A stretch of 64,000 nt of DNA from Paralcaligenes ureilyticus (lineage in GTDB: Bacteria > Pseudomonadota > Gammaproteobacteria > Burkholderiales > Burkholderiaceae_B), in NCBI RefSeq assembly GCF_004346225.1, contig NZ_SMAJ01000003.1:186001-250000 (forward strand), read 5' to 3'. The position numbers and the translations under genes were made by a program. The notes under the pieces were generated by a model. That model did no database searches, was not told the DNA's origin, and saw only the letters and a list, made by a program, of their open reading frames with translations. The stretch's first letter is position 1. Every line of letters begins with the position of its first letter. Positions 55,201 through 62,323 of the stretch are shown piece by piece.

Positions 55201-55659
55201 GGGGACGTGAGTGCCATCCCAACGTCCATCTATTTCTACGGATTGCAGGATCACGAGGAGATCGCGATACCGATCGAACGGGGAAAGGCCCTGCTTGTGC
55301 AAATCCAAGGCCGTACACCGGCAGATACAGATGGACAGTGTCGCCTGTTCTTCGAACTCAACGGTCAGCCAAGGTTAATTCGTATTCCACAAAAGGGAGC
55401 AAAAGTCTCAGGCGGCTTTATTCGTCAAGCAGATGAAAGCAATCTGAACCATGTGCCGTCACCGATGCCGGGCATGGTCGCTCGAGTGGCGGTCAAGGAG
55501 GGGCAACGTGTAGTCAATGGCGATATGCTGGCCTCGGTCGAGGCCATGAAAATGGAGAGCCTAGTTTGTGCGGAGCGTGACGGTGTAGTCAAGGCTGTCT
55601 ATGTCAAGTATGGTGATACAGTGCCGGCCAAGGCCTTGCTCATGGAGATAGGAGACTAA
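52204..55659 (+). CDS. pyc: Pyruvate carboxylase
   Basis: 1151-residue biotin enzyme making oxaloacetate from pyruvate, bicarbonate and ATP; full single-chain length. Biotin carboxylase domain (residues 1 to about 460: LVANRGEIAIRV, GGGGRGMRI, EVNPRIQVEHTVTEQVTGID), carboxyltransferase domain (about 545 to 830: LLTDTTMRDAQQSLLATRMR, HFHTHDTSG), and the C-terminal biotinyl domain with the biotin Lys in EAMKM near 1116. It lies 141 nt after the binding-protein gene and ends at a strong hairpin. In an operon predicted to yield pyruvate it would refill the citrate cycle. Whether it is the only pyruvate carboxylase of the genome is unknown. Confidence 0.95.
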   Translation: MKKRSVASILVANRGEIAIRVMRAATEMGIRTVAVYSTEDRFALHRFKADESYIIGFGQKPIAAYLDIAEIIRVAKEAKVDAIHPGYGFLSENPDFADACAEAGISFIGPQSEIMRTLGNKVAARNLAQSVGVSVMPATPPLPLDSEAVQVAAAKIGYPVMLKASWGGGGRGMRIIENEHELLTQMSVARSEALSAFGNDEIYLEKLVKRARHVEVQILGDTHGNLLHLFERDCTVQRRNQKVVERAPAPYLSDSERQILYDAALRLARAVKYTHAGTVEFLMDTDSGKFYFIEVNPRIQVEHTVTEQVTGIDLVKAQIAITQGAVIGKPGAIVPPQDQLRINGHALQCRVTTEDPEKNFVPDYGRLSAYRSTGGFGVRLDSGTAYSGAVITPYYDSLLVKVTSWGATVEDAILRMDRSLREFRIRGVATNLAFLSNVIAHPLFRSGQCTTRFIDQTPELLKSKARRDRATKLLSYLGEVTVNGHPEMKGRALPDLPLPTPIKPACDLGQAPPLGTRDLFKQLGPVAFVQWIKEQQRVLLTDTTMRDAQQSLLATRMRTHDMLEIAPYYARLIPNLFSLECWGGATFDVALRFLSEDPWQRLTQLRTAVPNVLLQMLLRASNAVGYTNYPDNVVRYFVEQAAKGGIDVFRVFDSLNSVENMRVAMDAVRQSDALCEAAICYTGDLFDPKRSKYSLSYYVKMAKELEKAGAHILAIKDMAGVCRPRAAVALIKALKSETGLPIHFHTHDTSGLSAASVLAAVEAGCDIVDGAVDTMSGLTSQPNLGSLSAALEGDPRETKISREALRGLSHYWEGVRRLYSPFESDIRCGTSDVYRHEMPGGQYTNLREQARAMGLEPRWPDIAQAYAQVNLLFGDIIKVTPTSKVVGDMALFMVANDLSPEDVVNPNKELAFPESVVSLFKGELGFPADGFPSALQKKVLKGQPALIGRPGEHMAAVDLEAEREKASKLVGHTINDQDLASYLMYPKLFQAFSKHRSQYGDVSAIPTSIYFYGLQDHEEIAIPIERGKALLVQIQGRTPADTDGQCRLFFELNGQPRLIRIPQKGAKVSGGFIRQADESNLNHVPSPMPGMVARVAVKEGQRVVNGDMLASVEAMKMESLVCAERDGVVKAVYVKYGDTVPAKALLMEIGD

Positions 55660-55694
55660 TCATCCAGGACTTGCTCGAGCAAGTTCTGGATGAT
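55659..55694. terminator. Bidirectional terminator hairpin between converging operons
   Basis: A 36-bp near-perfect palindrome (ATCATCCAGGACTTGCTC pairing with the following half, one G/T mismatch pair), starting on the last base of the pyc stop codon and 21 nt from the end of the lyase gene on the other strand. No long T run, but it is the obvious barrier between the two facing transcripts. Confidence 0.7.
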
Positions 55695-55714
55695 TTAGGC
55701 CGTAACGAGTGGAG

Positions 55715-56536
55715 CTATGGCTGCCGCTGCTGGACTATACGTCTGGCGCGTTCAATAACGGGCATGTCCACCATTTCCCCGTCTAGCTTGAAGACAGCGG
55801 TGCCTGTTTCCTGCACAATTTTCAAGACGCGCTCGGCCCACTCGATTTCTTTGGCGGTAGCGGAAAAAACGGCATTCACAGTAACGACCTGGAGTGGATG
55901 GATACACAACAGGCCCGAGAACCCCATGCCCTTGGCGAGTTGCGCTGTATGTATCAAGCCAGTTTCGTCCTTGATGTCTGGCCACACGCCATACAAGGGC
56001 GCAGCAATGCCTGCCAGGCGGCTTTGCAGAACAAGCTGACAGCGCACATGATTGAGCACGATGGCCGCGCCGCTGGAGCCAGTATCCAGGCCAAGGTCCA
56101 GGCTAAAGTCGAGGTTGCCGAACGCTATCCGTGAGACGCCTTTTTCATGGCAGATTTCTGCCAGATTGTCCGCTCCCCGTGCGCTTTCGATAATCGGCAT
56201 GACGCGTTTACCTGTTGCCGCAGCGTGTTGTATCTGTTGGCCTGTTTCGGCCTTGGGCAATACAATTCCGATTATGGAAGGTAATGTCCTGCATAAAGCC
56301 AGGTCTTCTTCGAACCACGGTGTGGTCGCGTCGTTGACGCGTACCAGGATCTGGCTAGCGGGATAGTTGGCGGCGAACGAAGCGATATGCTGGCGTGCCG
56401 CGGCCTTGGCATCGGCTTGGATAGCATCTTCAAGGTCGACAATGACCCTGTCCGCCTGGCATGCAAGCGCCTTGGGGATGCGTTCAGGCCGAGAGGCTGG
56501 AACAAAAAGCGCGGTGCGCAAGATGTGATCGAGCAT
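55715..56536 (-). CDS. HpcH/HpaI aldolase, CitE-like acyl-CoA lyase (predicted citramalyl-/malyl-CoA-type lyase)
   Basis: 273-residue CitE-like enzyme cleaving beta-hydroxyacyl-CoA dicarboxylic esters. Features: RTALFVPASRPERI at the start, VIVDLEDAIQ near residue 32 (Mg-binding acid region), LVRVND near 63, VLPKAET near 91, PIIESARG near 111 and GNLDFSLDLG near 138. The length fits citramalyl-CoA or citryl-CoA lyases of this superfamily. It is second in a - strand operon after the MaoC-type hydratase, the pairing seen in itaconate breakdown, where hydration gives citramalyl-CoA and the lyase yields acetyl-CoA and pyruvate. Substrate is inferred. Confidence 0.9.
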   Translation of the reverse strand: MLDHILRTALFVPASRPERIPKALACQADRVIVDLEDAIQADAKAAARQHIASFAANYPASQILVRVNDATTPWFEEDLALCRTLPSIIGIVLPKAETGQQIQHAAATGKRVMPIIESARGADNLAEICHEKGVSRIAFGNLDFSLDLGLDTGSSGAAIVLNHVRCQLVLQSRLAGIAAPLYGVWPDIKDETGLIHTAQLAKGMGFSGLLCIHPLQVVTVNAVFSATAKEIEWAERVLKIVQETGTAVFKLDGEMVDMPVIERARRIVQQRQP

Positions 56537-56647
56537 TTAATGTCTTCTTTGTTAGGGTTTCAATAAGATGGACTGCAACACATGCCAGGAGGGGTAGTCC
56601 AAGCCGCCGGCACAATAAACATTGCCCAAGAGATCGGGGCGGCGGCG

Positions 56648-57475
56648 TTATTTCCACTGAATCTGGGCCTGGTGTGCCAAAGTGCCTTCTTGTTCGGCCC
56701 AGACTTGGGCGAGTCCTTGCTCCTGTATGACGCCTGCAATCTGGAAAGGGGTGGGCGAGATAAGCGGGCGCAGACCTCGGTATGAGAAATGAGTGATTGT
56801 CTTGTCGGGATTGGCCTGCTGAAAGCCATTCAACATATACGTGGCGATCAGGGGGCCATGTACGACCAGGCCCGGATAGCCTTCCTCTTCAGTGACATAG
56901 GGGAAATCATAATGGATGCGGTGCGTATTGAACGTGATCGCCGAATAGCGGAATAGCAAGGTTGAGGTCGGGATGATCTGGCTCTTCCAGTGACTGACGG
57001 GCGCCGCCTCGGAGCCGGTCAAGTTAGGCGGGGAGGGTGCTCGATAGACAATATCCTGCTCTTCCGAAATCGCAAGCTCGCCATTCTGCCGGTATTCGTG
57101 CTCAACCGTTACGAACAGCAATTTTCCGGCGCGGCCTTCTTTTTCTTTGATGGCGAGGATGGTAGATGTCTTTGTGCCCTGTGTCCCTACGAGTAGGGGG
57201 GTGAGAAACTTTACTCTGCCGCCTGCCCACATACGATTGCAGCCGGCTACTGGCGGTAGGAAGCCGCCCAGTTTGATGTGGCCATCGACGCCCAATTCGG
57301 TTGTCGGGGCCGAGTCGGTAAAGATAGCCCAGGTCCACAGGGGCGGGAGTGGGTCTCCGTCCGAGGGGACTGCTGTACCCAGTGTTAACGCGATTCGTTT
57401 GACATGATTGGCATCAAAACGAGACATACTCGTCTCGCTGCGGCCGATCCAGGAAGAAAAGTCTGTAGAAGTCAT
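56648..57475 (-). CDS. MaoC/FAS1-type acyl-CoA dehydratase (predicted itaconyl-/mesaconyl-C4-CoA hydratase)
   Basis: 275-residue double-hotdog protein of the FAS1-like dehydratase/HTD2 group, which includes mesaconyl-C4-CoA hydratase and itaconyl-CoA hydratase. N-terminal hotdog begins at SSWIGRSETSMSRFD; WTWAIF, then RMWAGGRVKFLTPL follow; the C-terminal hotdog has the motif FRYSAITFNTHRIHYDFPYV with the His/Asp pair and EGYPGLVVHGPLIATYML. First gene of the two-gene - strand operon, 111 nt before the lyase gene, with its promoter facing the LysR gene at 57688. Confidence 0.9.
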   Translation of the reverse strand: MTSTDFSSWIGRSETSMSRFDANHVKRIALTLGTAVPSDGDPLPPLWTWAIFTDSAPTTELGVDGHIKLGGFLPPVAGCNRMWAGGRVKFLTPLLVGTQGTKTSTILAIKEKEGRAGKLLFVTVEHEYRQNGELAISEEQDIVYRAPSPPNLTGSEAAPVSHWKSQIIPTSTLLFRYSAITFNTHRIHYDFPYVTEEEGYPGLVVHGPLIATYMLNGFQQANPDKTITHFSYRGLRPLISPTPFQIAGVIQEQGLAQVWAEQEGTLAHQAQIQWK

Positions 57476-57599
57476 TGTTTTACCTTTATTAAAATCTGAT
57501 GTCGATCTGTCTGATTCTCAAAGAATTGCGGGTTTTCGTGAAATTAGGCAGCGATACCTTCTTTCGAATCTTGCGACAACAACACGCGATTGATGATGT

Positions 57600-57684
57600 T
57601 TTATCAGAGAATGAGGTAATTTTACGCTTGACATACGATTACGTATATTGATATATATGCATTCCATAATACGATTTATGCATA
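57600..57684 (+). promoter_or_regulatory. Divergent promoter/operator between the MaoC-type gene and the LysR gene
   Basis: A -35 TTGACA at 57628 to 57633 and a -10-like TATATA at 57652 to 57657 (spacing 18) point towards the LysR gene. The block from about 57600 to 57772 is repeated, inverted, at 48886 to about 49057. The self-palindromic ATGCAT occurs at 57657 to 57662 and again at 57678 to 57683. LysR proteins usually regulate such divergent spacers. Confidence 0.68.
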
Positions 57685-57687
57685 GTG

Positions 57688-58623
57688 ATGAAACTTAGAT
57701 CATTGGAGTGCCTGCTTGAAATTGTGCTCTGCGACTTCAGCCTTTCGCAAGCGGCAAAACGCCTGTTCGCCAGCCAGCCAGCGGTGACGCGACAGATTCA
57801 ACTTTTAGAGCAAGAACTGGGTTTCGAGGTGCTGCTCAGGCTCGGCAACAAGATCGGTGGCTTGACCAAGGAAGGGTTAGCAGTCTATGAACGCGCCTGC
57901 AACATCATCCATGAAGCCCGGCAACTGAGCTCGCTCAGTTCAGAAATAGGCCAAAGCACCAAAGGTAAGTTAGTCATTGCGACTACGCATGTGCATGCTC
58001 GCTACACATTGCTGCCTTGTATCAAGCAATTTCGAGTTTCCTATCCCGATGTGGCTATTTCTGTAATTTCTGGTGACCCAAGGTCGATTGCCCATGCTGT
58101 CATGATTGGCCAAGCTGATTTTGGCTTAAGTGTCGAGGCGCTTGAAGGCTATCCTGATCTGATCACTTTTCCTTGCTACCATACTCGAAGATTGATCATC
58201 ACGCCTAAATCACACCCATTAATGCAGGTCCCTTCGCTTTCGTTGAAATCGCTTGCGCAATATCCGTTGATTGTTTATGACAAGCGCTTTTCAAGTGGTT
58301 GGCGAGTTTTGAAGGCATTTGAAAACGCAAATATCATTCCCAATATCGTCCTCACTGCCATCGATGCCGAAGTGCTGAAGGCTTATGTTGCTGCAGGGCT
58401 TGGGATTGCGGTTATTCAAGCGCTTGCATTCAATCCTCAACATGATCTTGAGATCGATGCCAGAGATCCCGGTGATTTGTTTGAATGCCCCATGTCGGGC
58501 ATTACGCTCAGGAAGGGATCGTTTCTTCGAGGCTTTACGTTGCAGTTCTTGAAGCTGCTGGCGCCTAAGCTAGATCTACAATCGAGCGAGGTGGGGCAGT
58601 TCGTTCAGACGCGTCTGGCTTGA
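57688..58623 (+). CDS. LysR-family transcriptional regulator
   Basis: 311-residue LysR-type regulator. HTH within residues 1 to 62 (LRSLECLLEIVLCDFSLSQAAKRLFASQPAVTRQIQLLEQELGFEVLLR), then the inducer-binding domain (VIATTHVHARYTLLPCI, then GQADFGLSVEAL and AYVAAGLGIAVIQ). The wording of the effector domain is CysB/Cbl-like. ATG at 57688, with a GTG at 57685 as alternative. It diverges from the MaoC-lyase operon and its own operator is copied in front of the hydratase/CoA-transferase operon, so it probably controls both. The inducer is unknown, presumably a pathway acid or CoA ester. Confidence 0.92.
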   Translation: MKLRSLECLLEIVLCDFSLSQAAKRLFASQPAVTRQIQLLEQELGFEVLLRLGNKIGGLTKEGLAVYERACNIIHEARQLSSLSSEIGQSTKGKLVIATTHVHARYTLLPCIKQFRVSYPDVAISVISGDPRSIAHAVMIGQADFGLSVEALEGYPDLITFPCYHTRRLIITPKSHPLMQVPSLSLKSLAQYPLIVYDKRFSSGWRVLKAFENANIIPNIVLTAIDAEVLKAYVAAGLGIAVIQALAFNPQHDLEIDARDPGDLFECPMSGITLRKGSFLRGFTLQFLKLLAPKLDLQSSEVGQFVQTRLA

Positions 58624-58944
58624 TTGACCGGGCGGTTAGGTTGTTTTCAGATCGACCTGCGTCTGTAGAGGTTATTGTTTTAGCTTCATCCAAGTCACAC
58701 ACATCCCATACTGCGGTACAGCACCGATGGTCAAGCAGGGCAGAGGATGCGCTAATCAGAAGAGTGAAGTAATTAAGTGGCCCTTTATCTTATCTATTGT
58801 GTCCTTTTGTATAACATGGTCAGCTTTGCCGGGTGCTTAAGCTGCATCTCACTAATTTTGTAAGTTCTCGCGTGCGAGGATCTGGCATTGGCGATACAGC
58901 GGCTGATGATCCAGATCGAATACTGCTGATATACAGAGGAATAA
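58624..58944. other. Intergenic spacer, no recognisable feature
   Basis: Between the LysR gene and the thioesterase gene. I see no ORF of interest, no strong promoter and no hairpin; AGAGGAATAA before the next ATG is its ribosome site. Confidence 0.5.
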
Positions 58945-59874
58945 ATGAAGAAATCAATGCCCCAGGAGATTCAGCAAGTGCTCAAGGGATTGGCATTGAA
59001 TCGGCAGCCCGGTTGGCATTTTCCTGGTAACTTTCTCGATATGTCCGTCGATGAGCTTGGAGCCGATGGCGTTCGGCTTACCGTCGACCCGGGCCGGCAC
59101 TGCTCTGACACAGATGGCCAGACGAATATGAGTGTGGTGGGGATGCTAGCGGATATTGGCATGGCTGTGGCCATCCGCAAGCATGTGGATTTTGCCGTTC
59201 GCATGGCCACTGTTTCAATGACGCTGCAATTCACCGGAGCGCCTCGCATTGGGCTCTTGGAGGCACGGGGTAGATTTGATGGTTTTTATCGAGATTTGTC
59301 TGGGCAGCAGGGCCTGTCGCGTGCGGAAATATTTTCCGATGGCACGCTATTGTGCACTGTCAGCGGCAGCTTTCTCGTTCTGGACAAGAGTGACGGGCTT
59401 CAGCCGATGCCTATGCGGCGGCACGGCGCAGTGGATTCCGCAGGGACACTCCTTTCAACCGAAGCATTGACTGATCAGGAGCAGGTAGTGTATCGGCGAG
59501 CTTGCGAGGCGTTGGGGCCTGGGCCGGGCTCATTTATCGAGCGTTTCTGGGGGTTTTTGCCCCAAAAACAAGAACAGGGCGCGTCGTGTGATTTTGTCAA
59601 CGGCCTGCATGTTGGAAATCGCGTTGGCCACACGCAAGGGGGCATTACTGTTGCACTGGCAGCGCTTACCGCCAGTGCCGCCCTGGGGACAGATTGGTGC
59701 CTCGTTGGCCTTTCTTCGTGGTACATACGCCCAGGAACAGGGCCAATGCTGCATGCCACGGCCAACATTATCCATCAGGGCAGTTTTACTGCCGTAGTCC
59801 AAGTAAGTATTTCAGATGACGCTGGCGGAGCGGTGTTGATAGCTTTGTCGAATCATTCACGGGCGGTGGAATGA
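58945..59874 (+). CDS. PaaI-type double-hotdog acyl-CoA thioesterase
   Basis: 309-residue protein with two hotdog folds. The N-terminal half holds GQTNMSVVGMLADIGMAVAIRK, the central helix region of PaaI-like thioesterases, with RMATVSMTLQFTGAP after it; the second hotdog includes NRVGHTQGGITVALAALTA and a closing FTAVVQVSISDDAGG strand. It would release free CoA from a dead-end or excess acyl-CoA of the pathway. GAGGAATAA precedes the ATG. It is transcribed in the LysR direction but 321 nt away, so co-transcription is uncertain. IS66 genes begin right after it. Confidence 0.85.
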   Translation: MKKSMPQEIQQVLKGLALNRQPGWHFPGNFLDMSVDELGADGVRLTVDPGRHCSDTDGQTNMSVVGMLADIGMAVAIRKHVDFAVRMATVSMTLQFTGAPRIGLLEARGRFDGFYRDLSGQQGLSRAEIFSDGTLLCTVSGSFLVLDKSDGLQPMPMRRHGAVDSAGTLLSTEALTDQEQVVYRRACEALGPGPGSFIERFWGFLPQKQEQGASCDFVNGLHVGNRVGHTQGGITVALAALTASAALGTDWCLVGLSSWYIRPGTGPMLHATANIIHQGSFTAVVQVSISDDAGGAVLIALSNHSRAVE

Positions 59875-59890
59875 CGCGGCGGTTGGCGAA

Positions 59891-60019
59891 ATGAGGCCTC
59901 AAGCAAAGGGTGGCGCCACAGACGATATTGAGCTGATGTTTAGCGCCGCGCGTGTTGTCATTCGCGGCGCGCCTGACCCAGCCACGTTACGCTGCGTCAT
60001 TGATGCACTGCGCTCATGA
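59891..60019 (+). pseudogene. C-terminal fragment of IS66 TnpA (OrfA)
   Basis: Encodes [30 protein letters not shown], the tail of IS66-type OrfA proteins, and its TGA overlaps the TnpB ATG (ATGA), the usual IS66 gene order. The N-terminal HTH part is missing, so the left end of this IS is lost. Confidence 0.78.
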
Positions 60020-60360
60020 TCGGCCTACCGGCAGGAACACGTGTCTGGCTGGCGGCCGGTGCCACAGATATGCGCCGGGGCTTCGATGGCCTGGCGACTA
60101 CCGTGCAAGCCACGCTTCTCGAAGATCCCTTCAGCGGTCATGTGTTCGTTTTCCGGGGCCGCAAAGGAGACCGCATTAAGGTCTTATGGTGGAGTGGCGA
60201 CGGCATGTGTTTGCTGGCCAAACGCCTGGAGCAGAGTCACTTCGTGTGGCCCAATGCCGAAACGGGGTCGGTGCATTTAACGCCGGCGCAGTTGTCGATG
60301 TTGCTCGAAGGCATCGACTGGCGGCGACCCGCTCGCACGCATAGACCGACACAGGTTTAA
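60016..60360 (+). CDS. tnpB: IS66 accessory protein TnpB (OrfB)
   Basis: 114-residue IS66 Orf2-type protein, complete: [24 protein letters not shown] at the start, [29 protein letters not shown] in the middle, and [18 protein letters not shown] at the end. Needed for IS66 transposition by an unclear mechanism. Here it is stranded: TnpA is cut and TnpC scrambled. Confidence 0.92.
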   Translation: MIGLPAGTRVWLAAGATDMRRGFDGLATTVQATLLEDPFSGHVFVFRGRKGDRIKVLWWSGDGMCLLAKRLEQSHFVWPNAETGSVHLTPAQLSMLLEGIDWRRPARTHRPTQV

Positions 60361-60453
60361 TCTGGCGGAAATACGTCAAGAATGGCGTATTTATTAGTCA
60401 TTCAGCGTTTTATTCCAGACAATTAGTGGCCATTATTTGTTGAAATAACGGTC

Positions 60454-60861
60454 ATGCTCCACTCTGCGCAACTTCCCGACAATATCGATGCCCTGAAGGC
60501 CTTGTTATCGGTCAAATACGCCGAGCTCGCCGCCTTCGAGCAAGAGTGCGGGCGATGGAAGTTCGAGCGCGAAGCCCTGCGTCAGGAAAAGCAAGACGAT
60601 AAGCAGGAAATCATTCGCCTGACGATGTCTGAGGCTGAAAAACTGCTTGGCGTGACTCATTATATGATTCGGCGTTTGATCAACGATCGGGTTCTGCCCG
60701 CCGAACAGGTGATGCCCGACGCCTCATGGCAGATCCATGCAAGCGATTTGCGCAGCAACGCTGTTATGGCGGCGTTGACGCGCAAACATCGCCCGTGTCG
60801 TCACAACGTTGAAGGACAACTCCCAATGTTTACCGAGGTTTCGGAAGGAGGTGCACAATGA
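60454..60861 (+). pseudogene. Chimeric ORF: IS66 TnpC N-terminus fused to a recombinase-type HTH tail
   Basis: 135 codons. Residues 1 to about 45 (LPDNIDALKALLSVKYAEL, then WKFEREALRQE) are the start of IS66 TnpC. From about residue 50 the sequence is different: IIRLTMSEAEKLLGVTHYMIRRLINDRVLP, then SWQIHASDL and GQLPMFTE, a helix-turn-helix tail of the type at the C-terminus of some recombinases. The junction falls in a Lys/Gln/Asp stretch near 60590. In frame and open, so a hybrid protein could be made, but it is most simply a rearrangement product. Confidence 0.6.
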
Positions 60862-60864
60862 ACG

Positions 60865-61150
60865 CCCCTTCGCAATGGGCCGGATCTGTCGTTCGATATA
60901 GTTGTTATCCATCGGTACGCGCCCATCTTCCAGGTAGCGTGTCCAGGCATCCCAGCGGTTGAGGCTGTAATCCAGTTTCTTGGCGGTCGTTGACCCATCG
61001 GGCACGCGTTGACGTTGTGCCCGCATCCATTCGTGAAGCTTGTCGGCCAGGGGCTTGGCCTGCTCCTGTCGGCGTTGCTGACGTTGCTCAGCAGACAACC
61101 CCTTCAGTTCGCGCTCAATGTCGTAGAGCTGATTGATGTATTTCACCGCT
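60865..61150 (-). pseudogene. Inverted internal fragment of IS66 TnpC
   Basis: The - strand encodes INQLYDIERELKGLSAEQRQQRR, then KLDYSLNRWDAWTRYLEDGRVPMDNNYIERQIRPIAKGRS, the catalytic part of IS66 transposase with the final Glu in NYIERQIRP. After GRS it runs antisense to the chimeric ORF. It lies opposite to the TnpB and TnpC fragments on both sides, so a segment was inverted or came from a second IS66. Confidence 0.8.
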
Positions 61151-61224
61151 TACCCGGTCACCGGGCTCCTGCTCGATTCATACAGATCGAAGAAAGCGCG
61201 GCGCGCATGCTTCTTATGTCGAGC

Positions 61225-61369
61225 TCGGCATAAGGCGCACGCCCGACGCAAGTTCTACGATATTCACGTTAAAGACACCACGCCCATTACGACGCATGTG
61301 CTCAAGCGTATTGCCAAGCTGTACAAGATCGAATCGGATACGGGCAAGGTCTGCCCCATTACTCGGTAG
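61225..61369 (+). pseudogene. Internal fragment of IS66 TnpC, + strand
   Basis: Encodes AHARRKFYDIHVKDTTPITTHVLKRIAKLYKIES, the segment that in an intact TnpC directly precedes the INQLYDIER region now inverted to its left. It ends at a TAG after VCPITR. Shows that the element was cut close to this point. The 61370 to 61559 stretch that follows has nothing I recognise. Confidence 0.75.
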
Positions 61370-61559
61370 ACGCGGAACCACTTTATCCACAGCAGGTACA
61401 CCCTGGCGCTACTGTGTTGGACGCAGCGATCGGCACTCCAGATGCGCAGCATGTCCGAGGTCGTCGGAACGGTAGTCGCAGGCATGGGATCGGCGGATTT
61501 GCTATACATGGCGGGCATCGAATATTGACGGCTACACCGCATAAGGCGCTGCCAAGCAG

Positions 61560-61794
61560 GGCGAGTGGGCCTCTAACCACGAAGCTCTTGTGATCAAGGC
61601 GAAGCGGCGTAAATCCGGCGGCTGTGCGGTGAAGGAATAGGCCCCTTACCTGGGAAGGTCTCGCCTTATGCCTGAAAGGGCAACGGTCGTTTAAACCGGA
61701 GCGAGAAGTCAGCAGGGGTCGTAGTAACGGGAGGCTGGGCCGGGAAGGCTGAAATCGACCGCGAAGGACCGAACGAGAGGGAGTATGACTCACT
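61560..61794 (+). ncRNA. Probable 5' ribozyme part of a group II intron
   Basis: The 230 nt ahead of the maturase-type ORF are free of coding sense and rich in the short GA- and GG-containing segments typical of group II intron domains I to III (GAAGTCAGCAGGGGTCGTAG near 61707, GAAGGACCGAACGAGAGGGA near 61762). I infer a group II intron 5' part from position and look only; the exact 5' boundary and EBS/IBS pairs cannot be set by eye. Confidence 0.4.
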
Positions 61795-62323
61795 ATGATG
61801 ATGTTAACGGTACGGCCTCAGATGCCCGCGCAAGCGGGGCGGGATCCCGACTTGGACGGTGAAGCCGGCCAAACGGCGTCCAGCGAGGAAACCAATGACC
61901 CGTGCCATGGAAAGGAGCGTACAGGGTCAGCGCTGCTGCAAGCGGCGCTGACGCGAGAGAACCTGAAGCAGGCGTTCAAACGGGTGCGGGCCAACCAGGG
62001 CGCGGCAGGCGTGGATGGGCTGGATATTGACCAGACATCCCGGCTCCTGGCCAACACGTGGCCCGGCATCCGGGAACAATTGCTATCAGGGGCGTGCCGG
62101 CCTAGCCCGGTACGCCGGGTGATGTTTCCCAATCCGGACGGCGGCCAGCGCGAGCTGGGCATCCCGACGGTGACGGATCGGCTGATTCAGCAGGCGCTGC
62201 TGCAAGTGTTGCAGCCTCTGCTCGATCCCACTTTCAGCGAGCATAGCTACGGCTTTCGGCCGGGACGGCGAGCGCAAGACGCGGTCCTGGCCGCTCAAGC
62301 CTACGTACAGTCCGGTCATTGCG
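61795..62323 (+). pseudogene. Truncated group II intron reverse transcriptase/maturase (LtrA family)
   Basis: N-terminal 175 or so residues of an intron-encoded protein: LLQAALTRENLKQAFKRVRANQGAAGVDG, then RELGIPTVTDRLIQQALLQVL, then FSEHSYGFRPGRRAQDAV. These are RT regions 0 to 2. The sequence breaks after AQAYVQSG near 62320, where an IS256 transposase begins; the YADD active site, maturase and DNA-binding domains are missing, so the intron cannot splice or move by itself. Confidence 0.88.

Noticed and set aside
55659-55694. Palindrome after pyc as an attachment or resolution site
   Set aside because: Its position between two convergent stop codons is explained simply as a bidirectional terminator; no recombinase-type core copies elsewhere.
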